From Sphagnum compactum (taxonomy: Eukaryota > Bryophyta > Sphagnopsida > Sphagnales), in NCBI GenBank assembly GCA_965153455.1, contig OZ234500.1, positions 124,001 through 188,000 of the forward strand: a stretch of DNA of 64,000 nt, written 5' to 3'. A program made the translations under genes and the position numbers. Position 1 is the stretch's first letter, and every line of letters starts with the position of its first letter. The notes under the pieces were generated by a model, which searched no databases, had not been told where the DNA came from, and saw nothing but the letters and a program-made list of their open reading frames with translations. Shown here in pieces: positions 1-12,300 of the stretch.

Positions 1-1195
1 TGAGATCATCCATTTTGATTACAACGTTATCTCCACCACGATGTAAATCTTGCATCCAACATTTTTGGTTGTTGGATTATTTTCAGAAATATCAACATAA
101 ATGTTGCCAAGATTTGTTCATAAACACGGCATGCTCGATGTTGGGCGGAAGGAATAGGACGCAGGAGCCGCACAAAAGATCTTGCAATCCAGGTTGATCT
201 TTGAATACGATTCGTGTCGCAATCGAAATGCTTGTTGGCTTTCGTGCGAATGACAAATCAAACCAAGGGATGTGGTTATGTGCAATCACAAATTAAAACA
301 TAGCTCAAAGGAACTATTATAACTACTGGTACAAAATCTTATAAGTATTATTGATCCAGTTACATATTTGAAAAACCAAAATAAAAGAAAAAAAGAAACC
401 CAAAAATATAAAAAAATAAAAATAAGGTTGTCAAAAGTTACAAATACCCAAAAAAAGGTTGTAAAAGAAAAAAAACATAAAAAAATGAGATAAACAACAA
501 AAATTGCAAGAAGAAAAAGAAGGCGAAGAAACTATGTTTTATTTGAAAACTTAAACCCCCAAAATTTATAAAACAACCATATAGAATAAAAAGAAAAAAT
601 ACACAACAGAGAAATAGTTTTTTGCGAACATTGTAGAAAACGAAAACCACCAATGAAATAAGAAATATGAAACCAACCTCTCCAGCAAGCACAATAAATA
701 AAAAATAATAAAATAGAAAATAATAAAACCAAGGGGAAAGTATCTATAAAAAACCCACGAAAATGGAAACTGTACAACTCTAGGAAACAAATATTTAGAA
801 AACACTAAAATTCCCTTTTAATTTGTTACTTTCTTACTTTACCTTGTCGATAATGAAAATTTGCTAAATTGAACTGTGGATCATTGCCAAACTGGCTACA
901 TCGCAAAATTGGAAAAAAAATGTTATCCAAGGTTTAGGGCATCCTTTTTCTAGGGGGAAAAAATTGCCCCAAAAAAAAAAAAATCGAAATATAAGGATTT
1001 TTGCCGATTTGAAATCATTGAAAAGTGAGAGATCAAGGGAAAAAAAGGAAACCAAGAATAAAAAGAAATGTGAAAAGGAAAAAAAAACTAAAGGAGGCTT
1101 TTATAGATCTGATGTTGTGTGCAACCTCCTGATTGAATAAATAATAAATTCCCCCCGGTTTATAATGGGGGTATTAGTCAAGGTTGAAAACGGCA
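1..1195. other. AT-rich intergenic sequence, no gene seen
   Basis: Strongly A-rich on the plus strand, with many A and AAAT runs between about 360 and 1,090. The open frames here are low-complexity (Phe/Leu-rich on the minus strand), as expected from poly-A/T DNA, and match no family I recognise. Confidence 0.6.
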
Positions 1196-1199
1196 CCAA

Positions 1200-1740
1200 C
1201 AAGTTTTGGGAATAGAAGTTTCATGCAACCAATGGGAAGGCTCGGCATACACTCAAGGTGTCTTGTTTGTTTCTTTTGAGTTTGGTCTTGGGGGGGGGGG
1301 GGGAAAGATTTTTGTCATTTTTCCTTTGTTCCAACAGGTTCCCAATGTGTTCCCCATGGGTGTTCCCAATTGCACCCTATTTTAATCCCATATGTTTTGC
1401 TCAAAGTCCTCCCCTTCTCATATATATAGGTGGGCGAAAGGGGGAGGCACTCCATCTATCCATAGAATCTTCAAATTTTTGGGAGGCTTCACGGTTTCAA
1501 CTTTTCGACATGGGCCAATCAAATTCAACAAAAAAAAAGTTGGACTTGTGAGGGGTAAAGGACGGGCCAAAAATGGTGATGAACTCTTTTGGGAGGAGAA
1601 ATTTCATGCAGCCAACGGGAAGGCCCGAGCACACGCCAAAGGTGCCTTACATTTTTAAGTTTGGAGGGGGGGGGGATTTAGAAGAGGATATTTTCCAGTT
1701 TTCCCTGGTTCCCTTTAAGTTCCCAATAAGTTACCATCAT
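1200..1740 (+). repeat. Two direct copies of a short repeat ending in a G tract
   Basis: A segment starting near 1,205 (fttt-ggga, then TTTCATGCAACCAA and GGGAAGGCTCGG) recurs near 1,585 (TTTCATGCAGCCAA, GGGAAGGCCCGA). In each copy it is followed by a GTTTGG-type stretch and a homopolymer G tract (about 1,289-1,303 and 1,664-1,675), then a TTTTCC / GGTTCCC segment. The offset is about 380 bp. It is probably part of a dispersed repeat family; no coding potential was recognised. Confidence 0.55.
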
Positions 1741-2129
1741 GTCTTCAATCTGTTGCCCAAGTTCTCAATGTATTCCCCCAACATGTTCTCCATAGCACCT
1801 CCTAAACCTACGACAACTGTCTCGAACATTTCAACAGGTAATTTCTTCCGATACTACTTGACTCCAAACAAGTGCTCCAGTATTTTACTTGTTCACCTAA
1901 TGGGTGTCTGTCGCTCTTGATTGGATAATTCGTGATTGGCTGGAGTCCCTCCACCTCCCTTGACAGCCCCCAGCCAAAGTGAGCGGCGGTGAAAGTACTG
2001 CATCCCAGTCACGAGCAGCCCATTACAAATTAAGAGTGTGTTTGCCAACCTTTAGTGGGAGCCTGCAAACAAATTATCTTGACTTTTTGAATCTAATCTA
2101 TTTATGCATAGTGGAGGTATTCGCAAAGT

Positions 2130-2440
2130 TAGGAAAAGACAGCACCAGTACCCTGAGTTTGGTCATAAATAGGGTGAGACTCAAAGAAAACCTGCCAAAA
2201 AGCATTCAAGGGTGGGGAGGGGGACCCTCTGAAAGCCATCAATTTTGAGAGTTTTCTAAGTTTCACCCTTGACTTCTTTTATCCTCGGCGCCTCCATTGC
2301 TATATTTTCACTCCTCCTAGGTGTAGAACTACTATGCTAAGATTTTTCGTTTCGTACCGAATTTCAACATTTCGTGCTGAGACCCTTACTTTAGGGATAT
2401 CACTAAAAGAGAGATTAGGGGGTGAAAGGAGGCCGGAAAA
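2130..2440 (+). repeat. Dispersed repeat, copy 1 (related to 31,230-31,560)
   Basis: This stretch and 31,230-31,560 share a series of blocks in the same order. These are GAGTTTGG near the start, GGGTGAGA followed by CAAAGAAAA and CCTGCC/CCTCCA, a TTTATCC/TTTTCC then CGCCTCCA/GCCTCCAC block, TTTTCACTCCTCC versus TTTTCGCTGCTCC, and finally TTTCGTACC. The similarity is diverged but collinear over about 300 bp. It looks like an old non-coding dispersed element whose class cannot be told. Confidence 0.5.
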
Positions 2441-2449
2441 TGGGGTGAA

Positions 2450-4760
2450 AAAAGGGTGAATTTGCATATTTATGTACTACATCGCAAATTGATATTTTTT
2501 TCCTTCAGTTTGATCGGTCTCCGATTTGTGATATCCACCTCAAGTATATGTTATATAGTTTGAAAACTAAACTCAAGATATAAAGGGCATAAACATGTGT
2601 GTTGAATATGGATTCTACGTTAGCGACCTTACATTGGTAATGCTAAACCCAATCATCGTGGCTCAAAACAAATACGATCATTCAGCTGTCTCACTCACAA
2701 ACGCAGACTTGGGAAGGTTTCAAAGGTGATAAAACCTTTCTCCCGATCATTTTGCTTACAAAATGGGTTTACCAACTACATAAATACGTAAAATTTGGAA
2801 AGCCTCACAATTGAGCATTGCTTTTTAGGCAAGTTAATAACATTACTTGATTGTACGAGAAAATTTAATGCAGACTCTTTTGTCTCAAAGGATGTGCATT
2901 AGTGGGACAAAATTACGATAAAAATATTTTATTATTTTTAATCGGTCTAAAACCTAGATGGAATCAAACCCCGTCTTAAATAAATTTGGGCTCAAATTCT
3001 CTTGGGAAGTCTTTGGGACTGGAGGGTTCATAAATGAATGTCTCATCTTTGAAGGAATTCCTCCACGAAATCAAACACCTTGATGAAATCAATTGCAGCA
3101 TATTGGGCATTGTTTGGGAAGGAATTCCCTTATACCAAATGTACCTTTACAAAAAGGGCTTAAGGACAATAACTCATGGGACGACACAAGTTATGAAAAT
3201 TCATGTTGTGGAAGTAGTTTTGGCAAATATTAGAATGGTTTTAAAATTGATGCGTGCAGCTGCTTTGGCATGATGGATGGTTTTCTAAAGCTCCTAACAG
3301 GTCTAAGACCAGCCAAAGGGCTTGCCAAATTTTTTTTCAAAAATCGACAATTTAGCAAGCATAAGTCCATCATCACATATTTACACAATCAGTTTTCAGC
3401 CATTCTTCCGGAAAAACCAAATGACCTAAAAAAAGATTTTTTCTTAACCTCCTTACTTGCTTACTCACCTACTCACTTACCCACTATCTACTTACTACTT
3501 ATGGACCTACCTAAAGTATATCTAAAATTACTCTTTAACCTACCTATATATCTACCTATCTATTTACTTCTCAACCTACCTAAAACTATTCTTCAACCTA
3601 CCTTCAAGCATACCCACCTAGCCAGAACCTATTTACCTACTCACCTAAAATTGTTTTCTACATTATTTTTCTTCAACTTTTACCTACCTACCAATTGCTT
3701 CCACAAAAGCCAAGGATGAGTGAGTAAGAGAACCAGCCTATTTTTTGTTGGCTATATATATGTGGTCAAAAAGCTATATTAGAAATTAAAAGTGCTAAAA
3801 TCATGTGCTTCTTGAGATTCTCAATAGCCATAATTTGATGAAAAAAAATTAAACAAAAGTCGCCCAGGTTTTATAGATGGTCCAAGTAGGTGGCCAAAAA
3901 ACATAGGAGGATGTTCTAAAAATTTCCTTTCATATTTTGATTTTAGCCAAATTTGAATGAATCCTTCTTGTGGATGATGATCGCCGCTTTAGCTCATCAC
4001 AAAACTCACGAACAAAACATGCTGGAAAGAACCTCGGGCGTCTGTACGTATTGTTATCGCAACACCATCGCTATCGCCACCACAACGAAAGTTGCATCCC
4101 AAGCCCCAAGCGATCCTCAAGACCCAAGCCCCAAGTGATCCTCGAGACCCAAGCCCAAGCGATCCTCGTCAGGTTGTAATCGGAATAGCCCAAATCGAAA
4201 CAGCTTTGACCACTTTGAATGTTACAACCTCACCTCAGGTGCCTGTGAACGATGCTCTTGTGCAAATATGCATTGAGCATTTTCTCCAGAAGTGGCGAGA
4301 TAGTTTTCCAGATGCTACTTCAGTTACTCATTTTTTCCTTGTTTTGGCTACCTCGCACTGTAGGTATGGAGTTTTCTTATAAGGACGCTTTTTGTTTGGC
4401 ATTGCAGGCGTTGAACCTGCCCGATTTGCTGGCAAACTTGAGCCTGCACCCACCGGGGCGATAAGTGTAGACCGGTGGCACGGGTTCACTGCGATTGGGA
4501 TGGCAGAACAGTAGCAAGACAAAGGTCTTAGCGGTCAGATTAGCAACTTGCATGGAGATACGGTGCAGAGCCAGGATTTGTTCAAAAATTGCGTGGAGCG
4601 GCCAAGGAGGAGAAAACCCAAGAGAAGCTAACCATGCACAAGCGGCGGCGGCCTTGAAGAACAGCCGCAACAAAAGGCAACTCCTAGAAGTAATCTAGGA
4701 CACAGTTCTAGCACTTGCGTACAGGTTCCCATCTCAGGTAATGATGGAGTGCTCATAAAA
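2450..4760. other. Intergenic DNA with microsatellites
   Basis: No recognisable gene. About 3,440-3,640 is a CCTA/CTAC-rich microsatellite (ACCTACCT, TACTCACCTACTCACTTACC and variants). About 4,100-4,170 is a short imperfect tandem of a GATCCTC / AGACCCAAGCCC motif. Short open frames at 3,270-3,719 and 4,092-4,382 are explained by these low-complexity stretches. The segment 4,200-4,760 has a more normal base composition, but its short frames match no family I know. Confidence 0.5.
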
Positions 4761-5258
4761 TTCCTAGCTCTAGCAGCTCGCCACGGAGCCTACATCCAAA
4801 TGGCACAAATTCTTGGGACTCCTAAAATGTAGTCCCGAAACTGTCCCGGCGGGACTCTCAAAACTTTGAACGGTCATAACTCCCGATTCCGGAGTCTAAT
4901 CGCGACGAGGTCTGAACCAAAGTTGTAGCCCTCGTCGAGATCTTTCCAACGCCATGTCGCACTCCCTCACGCGACGTCGGGAAAGGGTCGATTCCCGACT
5001 TTTAGTGGTCGGGAGTCAAACTGCCAGTTTGACTCCCGGCCCTTCTTTTGCCCATAACTTGGGCTGCAGATGTCCGAATGGCCAACGCGAGGCCATTTTC
5101 GATATCTACGTTTCAAGACCTTTTCAATGACATCAAGAACACCTCAAGGCAAGGTGTTTTGCGCTTTGAACATTCAGGAGTCCCGGAGGACTCTAAACCT
5201 CCAACTTTTTCAAGTGTTGGGCTTCACCCCCACACTTGGCCAGAGTGGGGTTGCGACA
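4760..5258 (-). repeat. Truncated 3' LTR of the minus-strand chromovirus
   Basis: Read on the minus strand, this begins TGTCGCAACCCC at 5,258, just after a polypurine tract (GTGGGGGAGAG, complement of 5,259-5,269), as in the intact element at 27,302. It then follows the intact LTR with clear divergence: the ATGGCC/GGACATCTG block, TAAAAGTCGGGAATCGACCC, TCTCGACGAG and CCATTTGGATG. Similarity fades near 4,760, so only about half of a 952-bp LTR remains. The divergence suggests an older or different subfamily from the element at 21-28 kb. Confidence 0.75.
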
Positions 5259-7339
5259 CTCTCCCCCACTAGAAGAAAGAGGTCAATGTCCTCATTGACA
5301 CTTAAAATTTTCCTTCATACGATTGCAATTGCTTTCTTTTGGATCCTTGGCCATTTGCCGACTCTTTGCGGCTAGGACCTTGTCTCAAGCTAACTTAGGC
5401 GTCCCCAAGTTTCCAACACTTTCTTGACAAGTCCAAGAGGGTCTTGTAGGAAACCCTCTTCCTTTGCTTCGTCAAAAGACTAAACTAGCCTAATTGACGA
5501 AGCCCTCATTTGGGAGGAACCTTTTTTTTCCATCCTTCCCCTCATGAGGACTTAAGTCAAGTCTACTCTTGACCTAAGCTATTTGACATGACTCCTTTCC
5601 CTATCTCGCGCCTTGGTCACAACAACCAAGTCTTAATTAAAATATTTGCTTATCAAGGTACGAGAAAGAACACCTAGGTTTGCCAAACCCAAGTCCCAAA
5701 CTACACTTAGAGTATGTGAGCGGGGTCATGACTTCCTGTGTTGGCCACACTACCAACCAACCCTTTGGGATGCACTTAAGGCATGTGCATGTCCCCGCAA
5801 GCTCACCTTGCTTGCCTCTTCCCTTGGGGCCAAGTTTCCTCAACCCCAAGGTAGGAGTCCGATTTTGATTTGGGCCTACGCAAGAAAGTTCCATTTGTCC
5901 ATGCCACAACCCTATTTGCCTTAACAAATTTTTCATGATACAATCTCTTGGAAGTTTTAAAGCCCATTTTATTTCACTTGCAACTTGATGTGGTACATTT
6001 TATGAAACTCTCCCCCTCTAAAAGAAAGGTGATGTCCTCATCACGCTCTACGTCTTTTCTTCGCCGGTCTAGTGTGGAATTCTTCTATGGCTTCTTGGGC
6101 ATGTTCCATGTCGGATTCATTCACCCAAGAAGCCTCTATTGCATGGTAACCTTTCCACTTAACTAAGTATTCCCTTTCTCGCCTTCTAAGTTGCCTTGAT
6201 TTGAGCACGGCCTCTACCTCAAACTCTGGTTCATTATGAACCAAGTCCGGTGGAGGCCTTGAGTGATGCTCTCTATTAGGCCTTGAGGCGTCGCGGTAAA
6301 CCGGCTTCAAAAGGGAAACATGAAATGTGGGATGAACTCTAAGATTTTCCGGTAATTCTAACTTATAAGTGTCGGAAAGTTTCTTTTCCAACACTTTGAA
6401 TGGACCCGCATATGGGCCCAAAAACTTATGACTTAGCCCTTCGGGCAACCGGAAGTTCTTGATGTTCAACCACACCTCGTCTCCTTCTTGAAACTTCACC
6501 TCTCGTCGGGACTTGTCCGTAAAATCCTTGTACCTTTTGTGCGCCTTTTCCAAGTTGGCTTTTGCCAACTCCCACAAGCGCTTCCTTTCTTCATCAAGTT
6601 GCGTGACCATTGGCACTTCCTCACTTGCATCAATCGAAGGTTGTCCTTGTGCTGCTCAAGTCATGGGCACAATTGGTGACTTTCCCGTCACCATTTGGAA
6701 TGGGGTGGACCCAGTTGCGGAGTGTACCGAGTTGTTGTAACAAAACTCGGCTAACTCCAAATGGTCCACCCAATCTTGTTGATCCGCCGGCACATAATTC
6801 CTTAGGAATTGTTGGATCACCAAGTTCACCCTCTTGGTTTGTCCATCGGTTTGGGGGCGGAATGAAGTGCTCATCTTGAGTTCCGACCCCATTCGCTTCC
6901 ACAAGGCCCTCCAAAACTTACTTGTGAACTTTGGGTCCCGATCCGACACTATGTCCTTTGGAAGGCCATGATGCGTGAAAATGTGGGAGAAGAACAACCT
7001 CCCCGTCTCTTGAGCCGTGGCTTCATCCTTTGTGGGAATGAAGTGTGCCATTTTGCTAAATCGATCCACCACAACCATGATGGCATCAAACCCCTTTGAA
7101 GGGGGCAAACTTACCATAAAGTCCATTGACACACTTTCCCACGGCCCTTCGGGAATTGGCAAAGGTTGCAACAAACCCGCTTCCTTCTTGTTGAGGGTCC
7201 GGTTTTGTTGACAAGTTAAACAAGTCTTCACGTACTCCTCCGCATCATCCTTCAAGTTTCACCAATAATAGGACTTCTTTAGGAATGTTGCGGTGCGCTT
7301 TGCACCACCATGGCCCGCAAGCGGCCCATCATGACATTC
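5259..7339 (-). mobile_element. Truncated, inactive Ty3/Gypsy chromovirus (integrase-chromodomain part)
   Basis: The minus-strand frame runs from about 7,338 to 6,041. It covers the CLTCQQNR half of the integrase zinc region, the integrase core (MDFM, SDRD), the integrase C-terminal part ([21 protein letters not shown]) and a C-terminal chromodomain ([19 protein letters not shown]). Roughly 780 bp of non-coding sequence then leads to the LTR remnant. Compared with the copy at 21-28 kb it has in-frame TGA stops at about 7,258-7,260 and at 6,656-6,658, and the third catalytic acidic residue is changed from Glu to Lys (DGQTKRVN, codon 6,833-6,835). Gag, protease, RT and RNase H are missing: the element stops at about 7,339, exactly where the hairpin-tipped repeat begins. 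It is dead. Confidence 0.9.
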
Positions 7340-8835
7340 CTATACATATGATCTACGCACTACGCTCGCAGTGCGCGGGGCTGGGGGCTGTTTGACCACA
7401 AAAAAAAGATTGTAGTGCGGGGCTGTTTGAGCGTAGTGCGGGGCTGTATTTGTTGACCTTTTTCACTTTTTGTTACTTTTTTTTATTGCTTGTAAGTTTT
7501 GTAAGTTACTTTTTACTACTGAAAGGGGCAAGGTTTGTTACTTTTTGTTACTTTTTGTTACTTTTTTACTGCTTATAACTTTCAACAATTACTTTTTACT
7601 GGGCCAGGAGGGCCAGAGTTTATAATCTATTCATTGTGGGACGGGGGGGAAAGGGTGCACCTATACATATGATCCGGGCATTACGCTCGCGATGCCTGAG
7701 GCCTGAGGCCCTTTGACCACCAAAAATACATAGTGGTGCTGAGGCCTTTTAGTGTAATGCTGAGGCCCCTTTTGTTGACTTTTTTCACTTTTTGTTACTT
7801 TTTTTACTACTTGTAACTTTTTCAAATTACTTTTTACTGTTGAAGGCTCAATGTTTGTTACTTTTTGTTATTTTTTTTACTGCTTGTAACTTTCATAAAT
7901 TACTTTTTTTACTGTTGAGAACGGCCAGGGGAATCATTTAGTTATATTTCTTCATTGTTTAGGGGGAGGGGGTGCGCCTTGATTTTTTTTTTTTTTTTAA
8001 TTTATTGTTGAGGGGGAGGGGGAGGGGGGTGGAGGTTGGTTTTTTCCCTATACATATGATCTGCGCACTACGCTCGCAGTGCGTGGGGCTGGGGGCTGTT
8101 TGACCACCAAAAAGAGACTGTAGTGCGGGGCTGTTTGAGCGTAGTGCGGGGCTGTATTTGTTGACCTTTTTCACTTTTTGTTACTTTTTTTACTGCTTGT
8201 AAGTTTTGTAAGTTACTTTTTACTACTGAAAGGGGCAAGGTTTGTTACTTTTTGTTACTTTTTTACTGTTTGTAACTTTCAACAATTACTTTTTACTGGG
8301 CTAGGAGGGCCAGGGTTTATAATCTATTCATTGCGGGATGGGGGGGGGGGGGGGAAAGGGTGCACCTTGATTTTTTTCCTTCATTTTTTTGACTGTTGAG
8401 GGGGAGGGAGGGGGGTGGAGGTTGATGTTTTTTTTTTCCCCTATCTTAGTAATCGGAGCATTACGAGTGTAATGCCGTGGGCGGTGGGCTGTTTGACTGG
8501 AGAAAATACAAAGGAGTGCCGGGCTTTTTCGCGCAGTGCCGGGCTCTTTTTGTTGACTTTTTTCACTTTTAGTTACTTTTAGTTACTTTTTTTACTGCTC
8601 GTAAGTTTTGTAAATTACTTTTTACTGCTGAGAGGGGTAATGTTTGTTACTTTTTTGTTACTTTTTTTACTGCTCGTAAGTTTTAGGAAATTACTTTTTA
8701 CTGTGGAGAAGGGCCAGGGTTTATATTGGGTTGATTGTGCGAGGGGGGGGTTTAAGGGTGCACCTTGATGCATTTTTTTAATTTTTTTTTTACTGTTGAG
8801 GGGGAGGGGGGAAATGGGTACATTTTTTCCCCTAG
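7340..8835 (+). repeat. Array of four hairpin-tipped repeat units (units A-D)
   Basis: Four direct units start at 7,340, 7,661, 8,049 and 8,441 and run about 320-400 bp each. Each starts with CTATACATATGATC (degenerate in D) and a short inverted repeat. A GGGGCTGTTTGACC-type block follows, then one or two echoes of the stem word (GTAGTGCGGGGCTG or variants). Next come T-rich GTTACTTTTTGTTAC / TTTACTGCTTGTAA blocks and finally a G-rich GAGGGGGAGGGGGG stretch. The family recurs at 19,394, 20,613 (reverse), 28,583 (reverse) and 28,765. No protein is encoded; the ORFs are Leu/Phe-rich artefacts of T runs. The class is unknown; a fold-back or other non-autonomous DNA element is possible. Confidence 0.8.
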
Positions 8836-9330
8836 ATATATGGGTTTAGGGTGGAAGGAGGACGGGGAAATGGGTACATTTAGGGTCCCTTTTTAAGATA
8901 TATATTTGTTGTGTTTGGATGGATGACGAGATGGATGACAGGATGGATGACGCGACGAACGGATGGATGGAAAGCTTCATTTCGTCCACGACGTCGTTTA
9001 CTATATAAGAATATAAGATCCCCATTTTATTTTTATTTTTTTTGTTTCGGTCTTTCTTTCTTCTTTTTTTGTGTTTTTTACATTCCTTTTCTTTTTCTTT
9101 TTTCAATTTCTTTTTCATTTTTTTTTTCAAAAAGGTTTTCTAAATAATAATTCGAAAGTGAAATTTCATTTCCACAAAACGAAAAAGATTACTAATATTT
9201 TTTCTGATGATTCTTTCTTTCCCTTTTTTTTTTTTTTTTTTTCATTTTTCAGTTTCTCAGGCTATTTTGTTTTATTTTCGAATAGCCTTGTTCTTCAATA
9301 ATAACCACAAAACGAGAAATAATTTATGAA
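8836..9330. other. Low-complexity stretch with GGATGGATGA microsatellite
   Basis: 8,836-8,890 is a leftover of the G-rich repeat tail. About 8,915-8,980 is a GGATGGATGACG-type microsatellite. 9,010-9,250 is T-rich low complexity. No gene is seen. Confidence 0.6.
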
Positions 9331-10973
9331 GTGTAAGTGTTTTTCGATCGTTGTTTTTATCTCTCCGCAGATTTGAACGCAGGCTTGCAGGGTTCATGCC
9401 CGCTGCAACGATCACAGCACACGATAGGAAGGCCGAGAAGACGACCTGAAGCAGCCAGGGTTCCGGCTGTACTAAGCCACGGGTTCGACGAGAACAAAGA
9501 CGATAAGAAAGGAAAAACAAAACTCGATCGATCGAGCTGCGGGTAAAGAGCCCAAGGAACTCGTGCATGATTTCGGTAGTGGGCTACTTCTTCCTCGGTG
9601 TTATGCGAGCCCAAGAGTTCACCCACCGGACTGCCCAAACAAACATCAACGGAGATAAGCAACGAGAAGTAGTTCGAGTCAATGCCAGTCACATTCAGTT
9701 CGCGAGGAATGACTTGGGGTCATCGGTTTGATCCTCTCTCCATCAGACTCAGCCAAGTTTCACAGATTATACTGTTTTTAAGTTTCTCGCACGCAACCTT
9801 CATTCATTTTAGACATGACTACATGTTTGTTTCTTCGACGAATCATGTTGCACTCGATTTATCACCGTCGCGCAATGCAGATTGCAGCTGTCTACTAACA
9901 AGATGTACTGTATTAGGGTTTAAACGACACAATCGCAAATAGGATGTTCCACAGTAAGTCTATGTCGTATTCACTGTGGAACTTATGGCGTCGTAAATGT
10001 GTTATGGGCACATCGCAGCAAAAGCATTCGTAAATTGCCCAGGGCGCACCGTGGGTTGCAAGACATATGATATCGTAACATGTTTATAAACTTTGTGTCC
10101 GTATCCCAGGTTTAACAAACGATAATCAATACCCAGGGTTACATCATCCATAAACAGTGCTATCTATCGGAGAATGTTTCCACTGACCCAATTCACAAGG
10201 CGCACCCTAAAACCTGGTCGAACAGAAGCACAACTCTTGTTATGGAATTAGAAAACTTCATGCAGGCAACGTCCTGCACCTAGAGCCTCCGCGACGGTTT
10301 AGAACACCTTGGTTCAAACCTCCGCCGTAATTCCCTGGGCAAGCCACATGGTTCACGCACCAACTACCACTTCGTCCAAAATTGAAATTTGGTCTAACTC
10401 ACAAAATTTCAACATCTGCGTAGAACATTGCATAATAAAAAAAAACATTGCATTTCTTCTGCAGCAAGCTCCAGATATATTGGGAACATGTGAAGAAACA
10501 TGCCGACGAAGTTCCAAAACATCGATCCGATGACTACTTTGTCTACTCGGACAAATATCCTCACCGTGATCAAGACTTTCGCTCTCGATATCGATACCGT
10601 TGCCTGTAATGAATTCAACATCGTCCCAAGTATAGGATTTCTGATTTATCCAAGGTTTACTGCTAGATCCACCGACTTTGCCAGCTTACAAGCTTCATCA
10701 CGAATCAATCATTCGACAGAATTTGTTCAGAAGGAACCAATCAGCATAGAATACGTCACCCATTCGTTAGTCATTTAGACCGACCGACTATCAATTGGTG
10801 AAAATATTGCGTGTGAGTCACAAGGAGCAAACCTTCCTAAGGGGGTGCAAGGAAGGAGAATGAATCGAACGTCGAACGACCGCCATAGACGTAACACGGG
10901 TGGCAACTCTATTGCAATTCATTGAAACCATGGGAGGCCCCGGAATTGACCCAGGAGAAAGTGTTTCCAAGTC
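9331..10973. other. Unassigned sequence with possible PHO1-related debris
   Basis: Base composition is closer to coding DNA than the flanks, and several open frames of 70-110 codons exist on both strands, but none was recognised. The minus strand downstream of the EXS remnant is where the 3' exons of a PHO1-type gene would lie. The frame at 10,621-10,409 (FWNFVGMFL) might be a weak trace of it, but I cannot support it. A stretch at about 10,285-10,322 recurs, inverted, at 28,642-28,680. Confidence 0.35.
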
Positions 10974-12300
10974 CTATACATACGATGAGGCAAGAAGCGT
11001 TACATTCGACTGGTCTAGAGCAAATCTGGTTTGGAAGTTTTTCAAGCCAGATTTGCTCTTCAGAACGTGAGGATATCCAATTTTGCAACCGACCAACATA
11101 ACTGCCACAAGAATGAGGTCAACATCAGCGGATGCTTGTGCATGAAACAACATTGAATGGATGCTCAAATGCATCACCGTAGCTCCTATAAGCACAGTGG
11201 TTAGTGCTGTGCAGACCACGAGGACTTCCTCATAGTGAAGTTCGGAACCACGGGAAAACTCAAAGATGAAGGTGTAGTCCATGCGAGCACGCTTCCGCAT
11301 GTACAGGTTCCATCCATACATGTACATATGGATAAGCACCAGCGCCACCGAGCTGTGCACCCATCAGACCATGCACGCCAGAGGAGAGGAACGTTCGGAC
11401 TATCTATCAGCGTCCACCTTCGAAAGGAAAGCTACAAATTGCCCTCCTAAACAAAACATTTGGTGATTGTCTCTGAGTGAATTGGTCGGTAGAGAGGATA
11501 AACGCAAGTAAGGCAATAAGATAGTGCCTGAAAGTTAAGAAAATGGTCCGCAAATAAGTCAAATATTTCATCTTTCTGTAATCCCCATCTAGTTGTAGTA
11601 TGCCGCCAAATTAAATGCGCGCTAAGATCAATATCAATGAACGCCCAGTGAAAAACCCTGCACAAGAGCAAGATGGAACCAAAATTTAGAACTCACAATT
11701 GTACACCAGAAATCTACGGCGCATCTCAATGAGCTTCAAATTTCCCGTAAGTAATACGACCGCAGCACAACATTGGAGGCTCTAATGCTTCTCGCCTTAT
11801 GAATGTATCAACCCCTTTTGCACTGACAGCAACAATTTATGCACTGGGATTTGGCTCTTTAAGGTGAAAGGGATGCCTCCATACAAAACCACCCAAAATG
11901 CAAACCCATGTTCGATGATGGTAATCATTTTTATCATACCCGATAAATACGTCAGACTGTGAGGGGCTGTTTGGTGAATTGGTCTCGGTGCTGCCATGGC
12001 CTGTTGCTGATTACCCGACGTGAAACGCTCTGCAAATGTGACCTCTGCCTTCCCCATAAGTTGACTTACCCGCCATATCCATGCACAATTGGGTACTTTC
12101 AGAAATCCACATTTTTTTTAGTTCATATATCATACAGGTTTCAAATCTTCTTCCTGGCCGTTGACCAATTGAGACCGGTCCTTCTATCAGCTGTCTCGGT
12201 AGTTGCAGAATTGACCTTGCAGATCAGGAACAAGGGTCGTCAACCTTCTCGGAGGAATTGATGTAAGCACAATCCACATGATGCACATAGTTCAGAGCTA
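10974..12300 (-). pseudogene. PHO1-like (SPX-EXS family) gene remnant
   Basis: PHO1 proteins are plant phosphate exporters with an N-terminal SPX domain and a membrane EXS domain. Three minus-strand pieces fit the family in the right order. About 12,300-12,215 gives YINSSEKV (the stretch just before the first EXS segment). 12,057-11,900 gives FAERFTSGNQQQAM and then HSLTYLSGM (family: FxKHF...KAM, HxxTFFxG). 11,360-11,090 gives HMYMYGWNLYMRKRARMDY, FIFEF and ELHYEEVLVVCTALTT, a very good match to the EXS core (LYGCNLYMWKxTRINYxFIFEF). Stops separate the pieces and may be introns or lesions. After the EXS core the frame runs into a hairpin at 11,017-11,059 instead of the conserved CPFNxFYR segment. 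The SPX part and the C-terminus were not found. It is probably a pseudogene; identity of the central exon is solid, gene limits are not. Confidence 0.65.
11017..11059. repeat. 17-bp-stem inverted repeat (hairpin)
   Basis: AGAGCAAATCTGGTTTG at 11,017-11,033 pairs with CAAGCCAGATTTGCTCT at 11,043-11,059, with one mismatch (a G.T pair in one orientation). The 9-nt spacer is GAAGTTTTT. It lies where the PHO1-like EXS coding similarity ends. Confidence 0.75.

Noticed and set aside
3270-3719. 149-codon frame rich in Leu/Pro/Thr/Tyr
   Set aside because: Generated by the CCTA/CTAC microsatellite.
7340-8835. CRISPR-like array
   Set aside because: Units are 320-400 bp, AT/G-rich and eukaryotic in context, with no short regular repeats or spacers.
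8846-9301. Open frames in the T-rich stretch (Lys-rich on minus, Phe-rich on plus)
   Set aside because: They are direct products of poly-T/poly-A low complexity, with no start context or domain.
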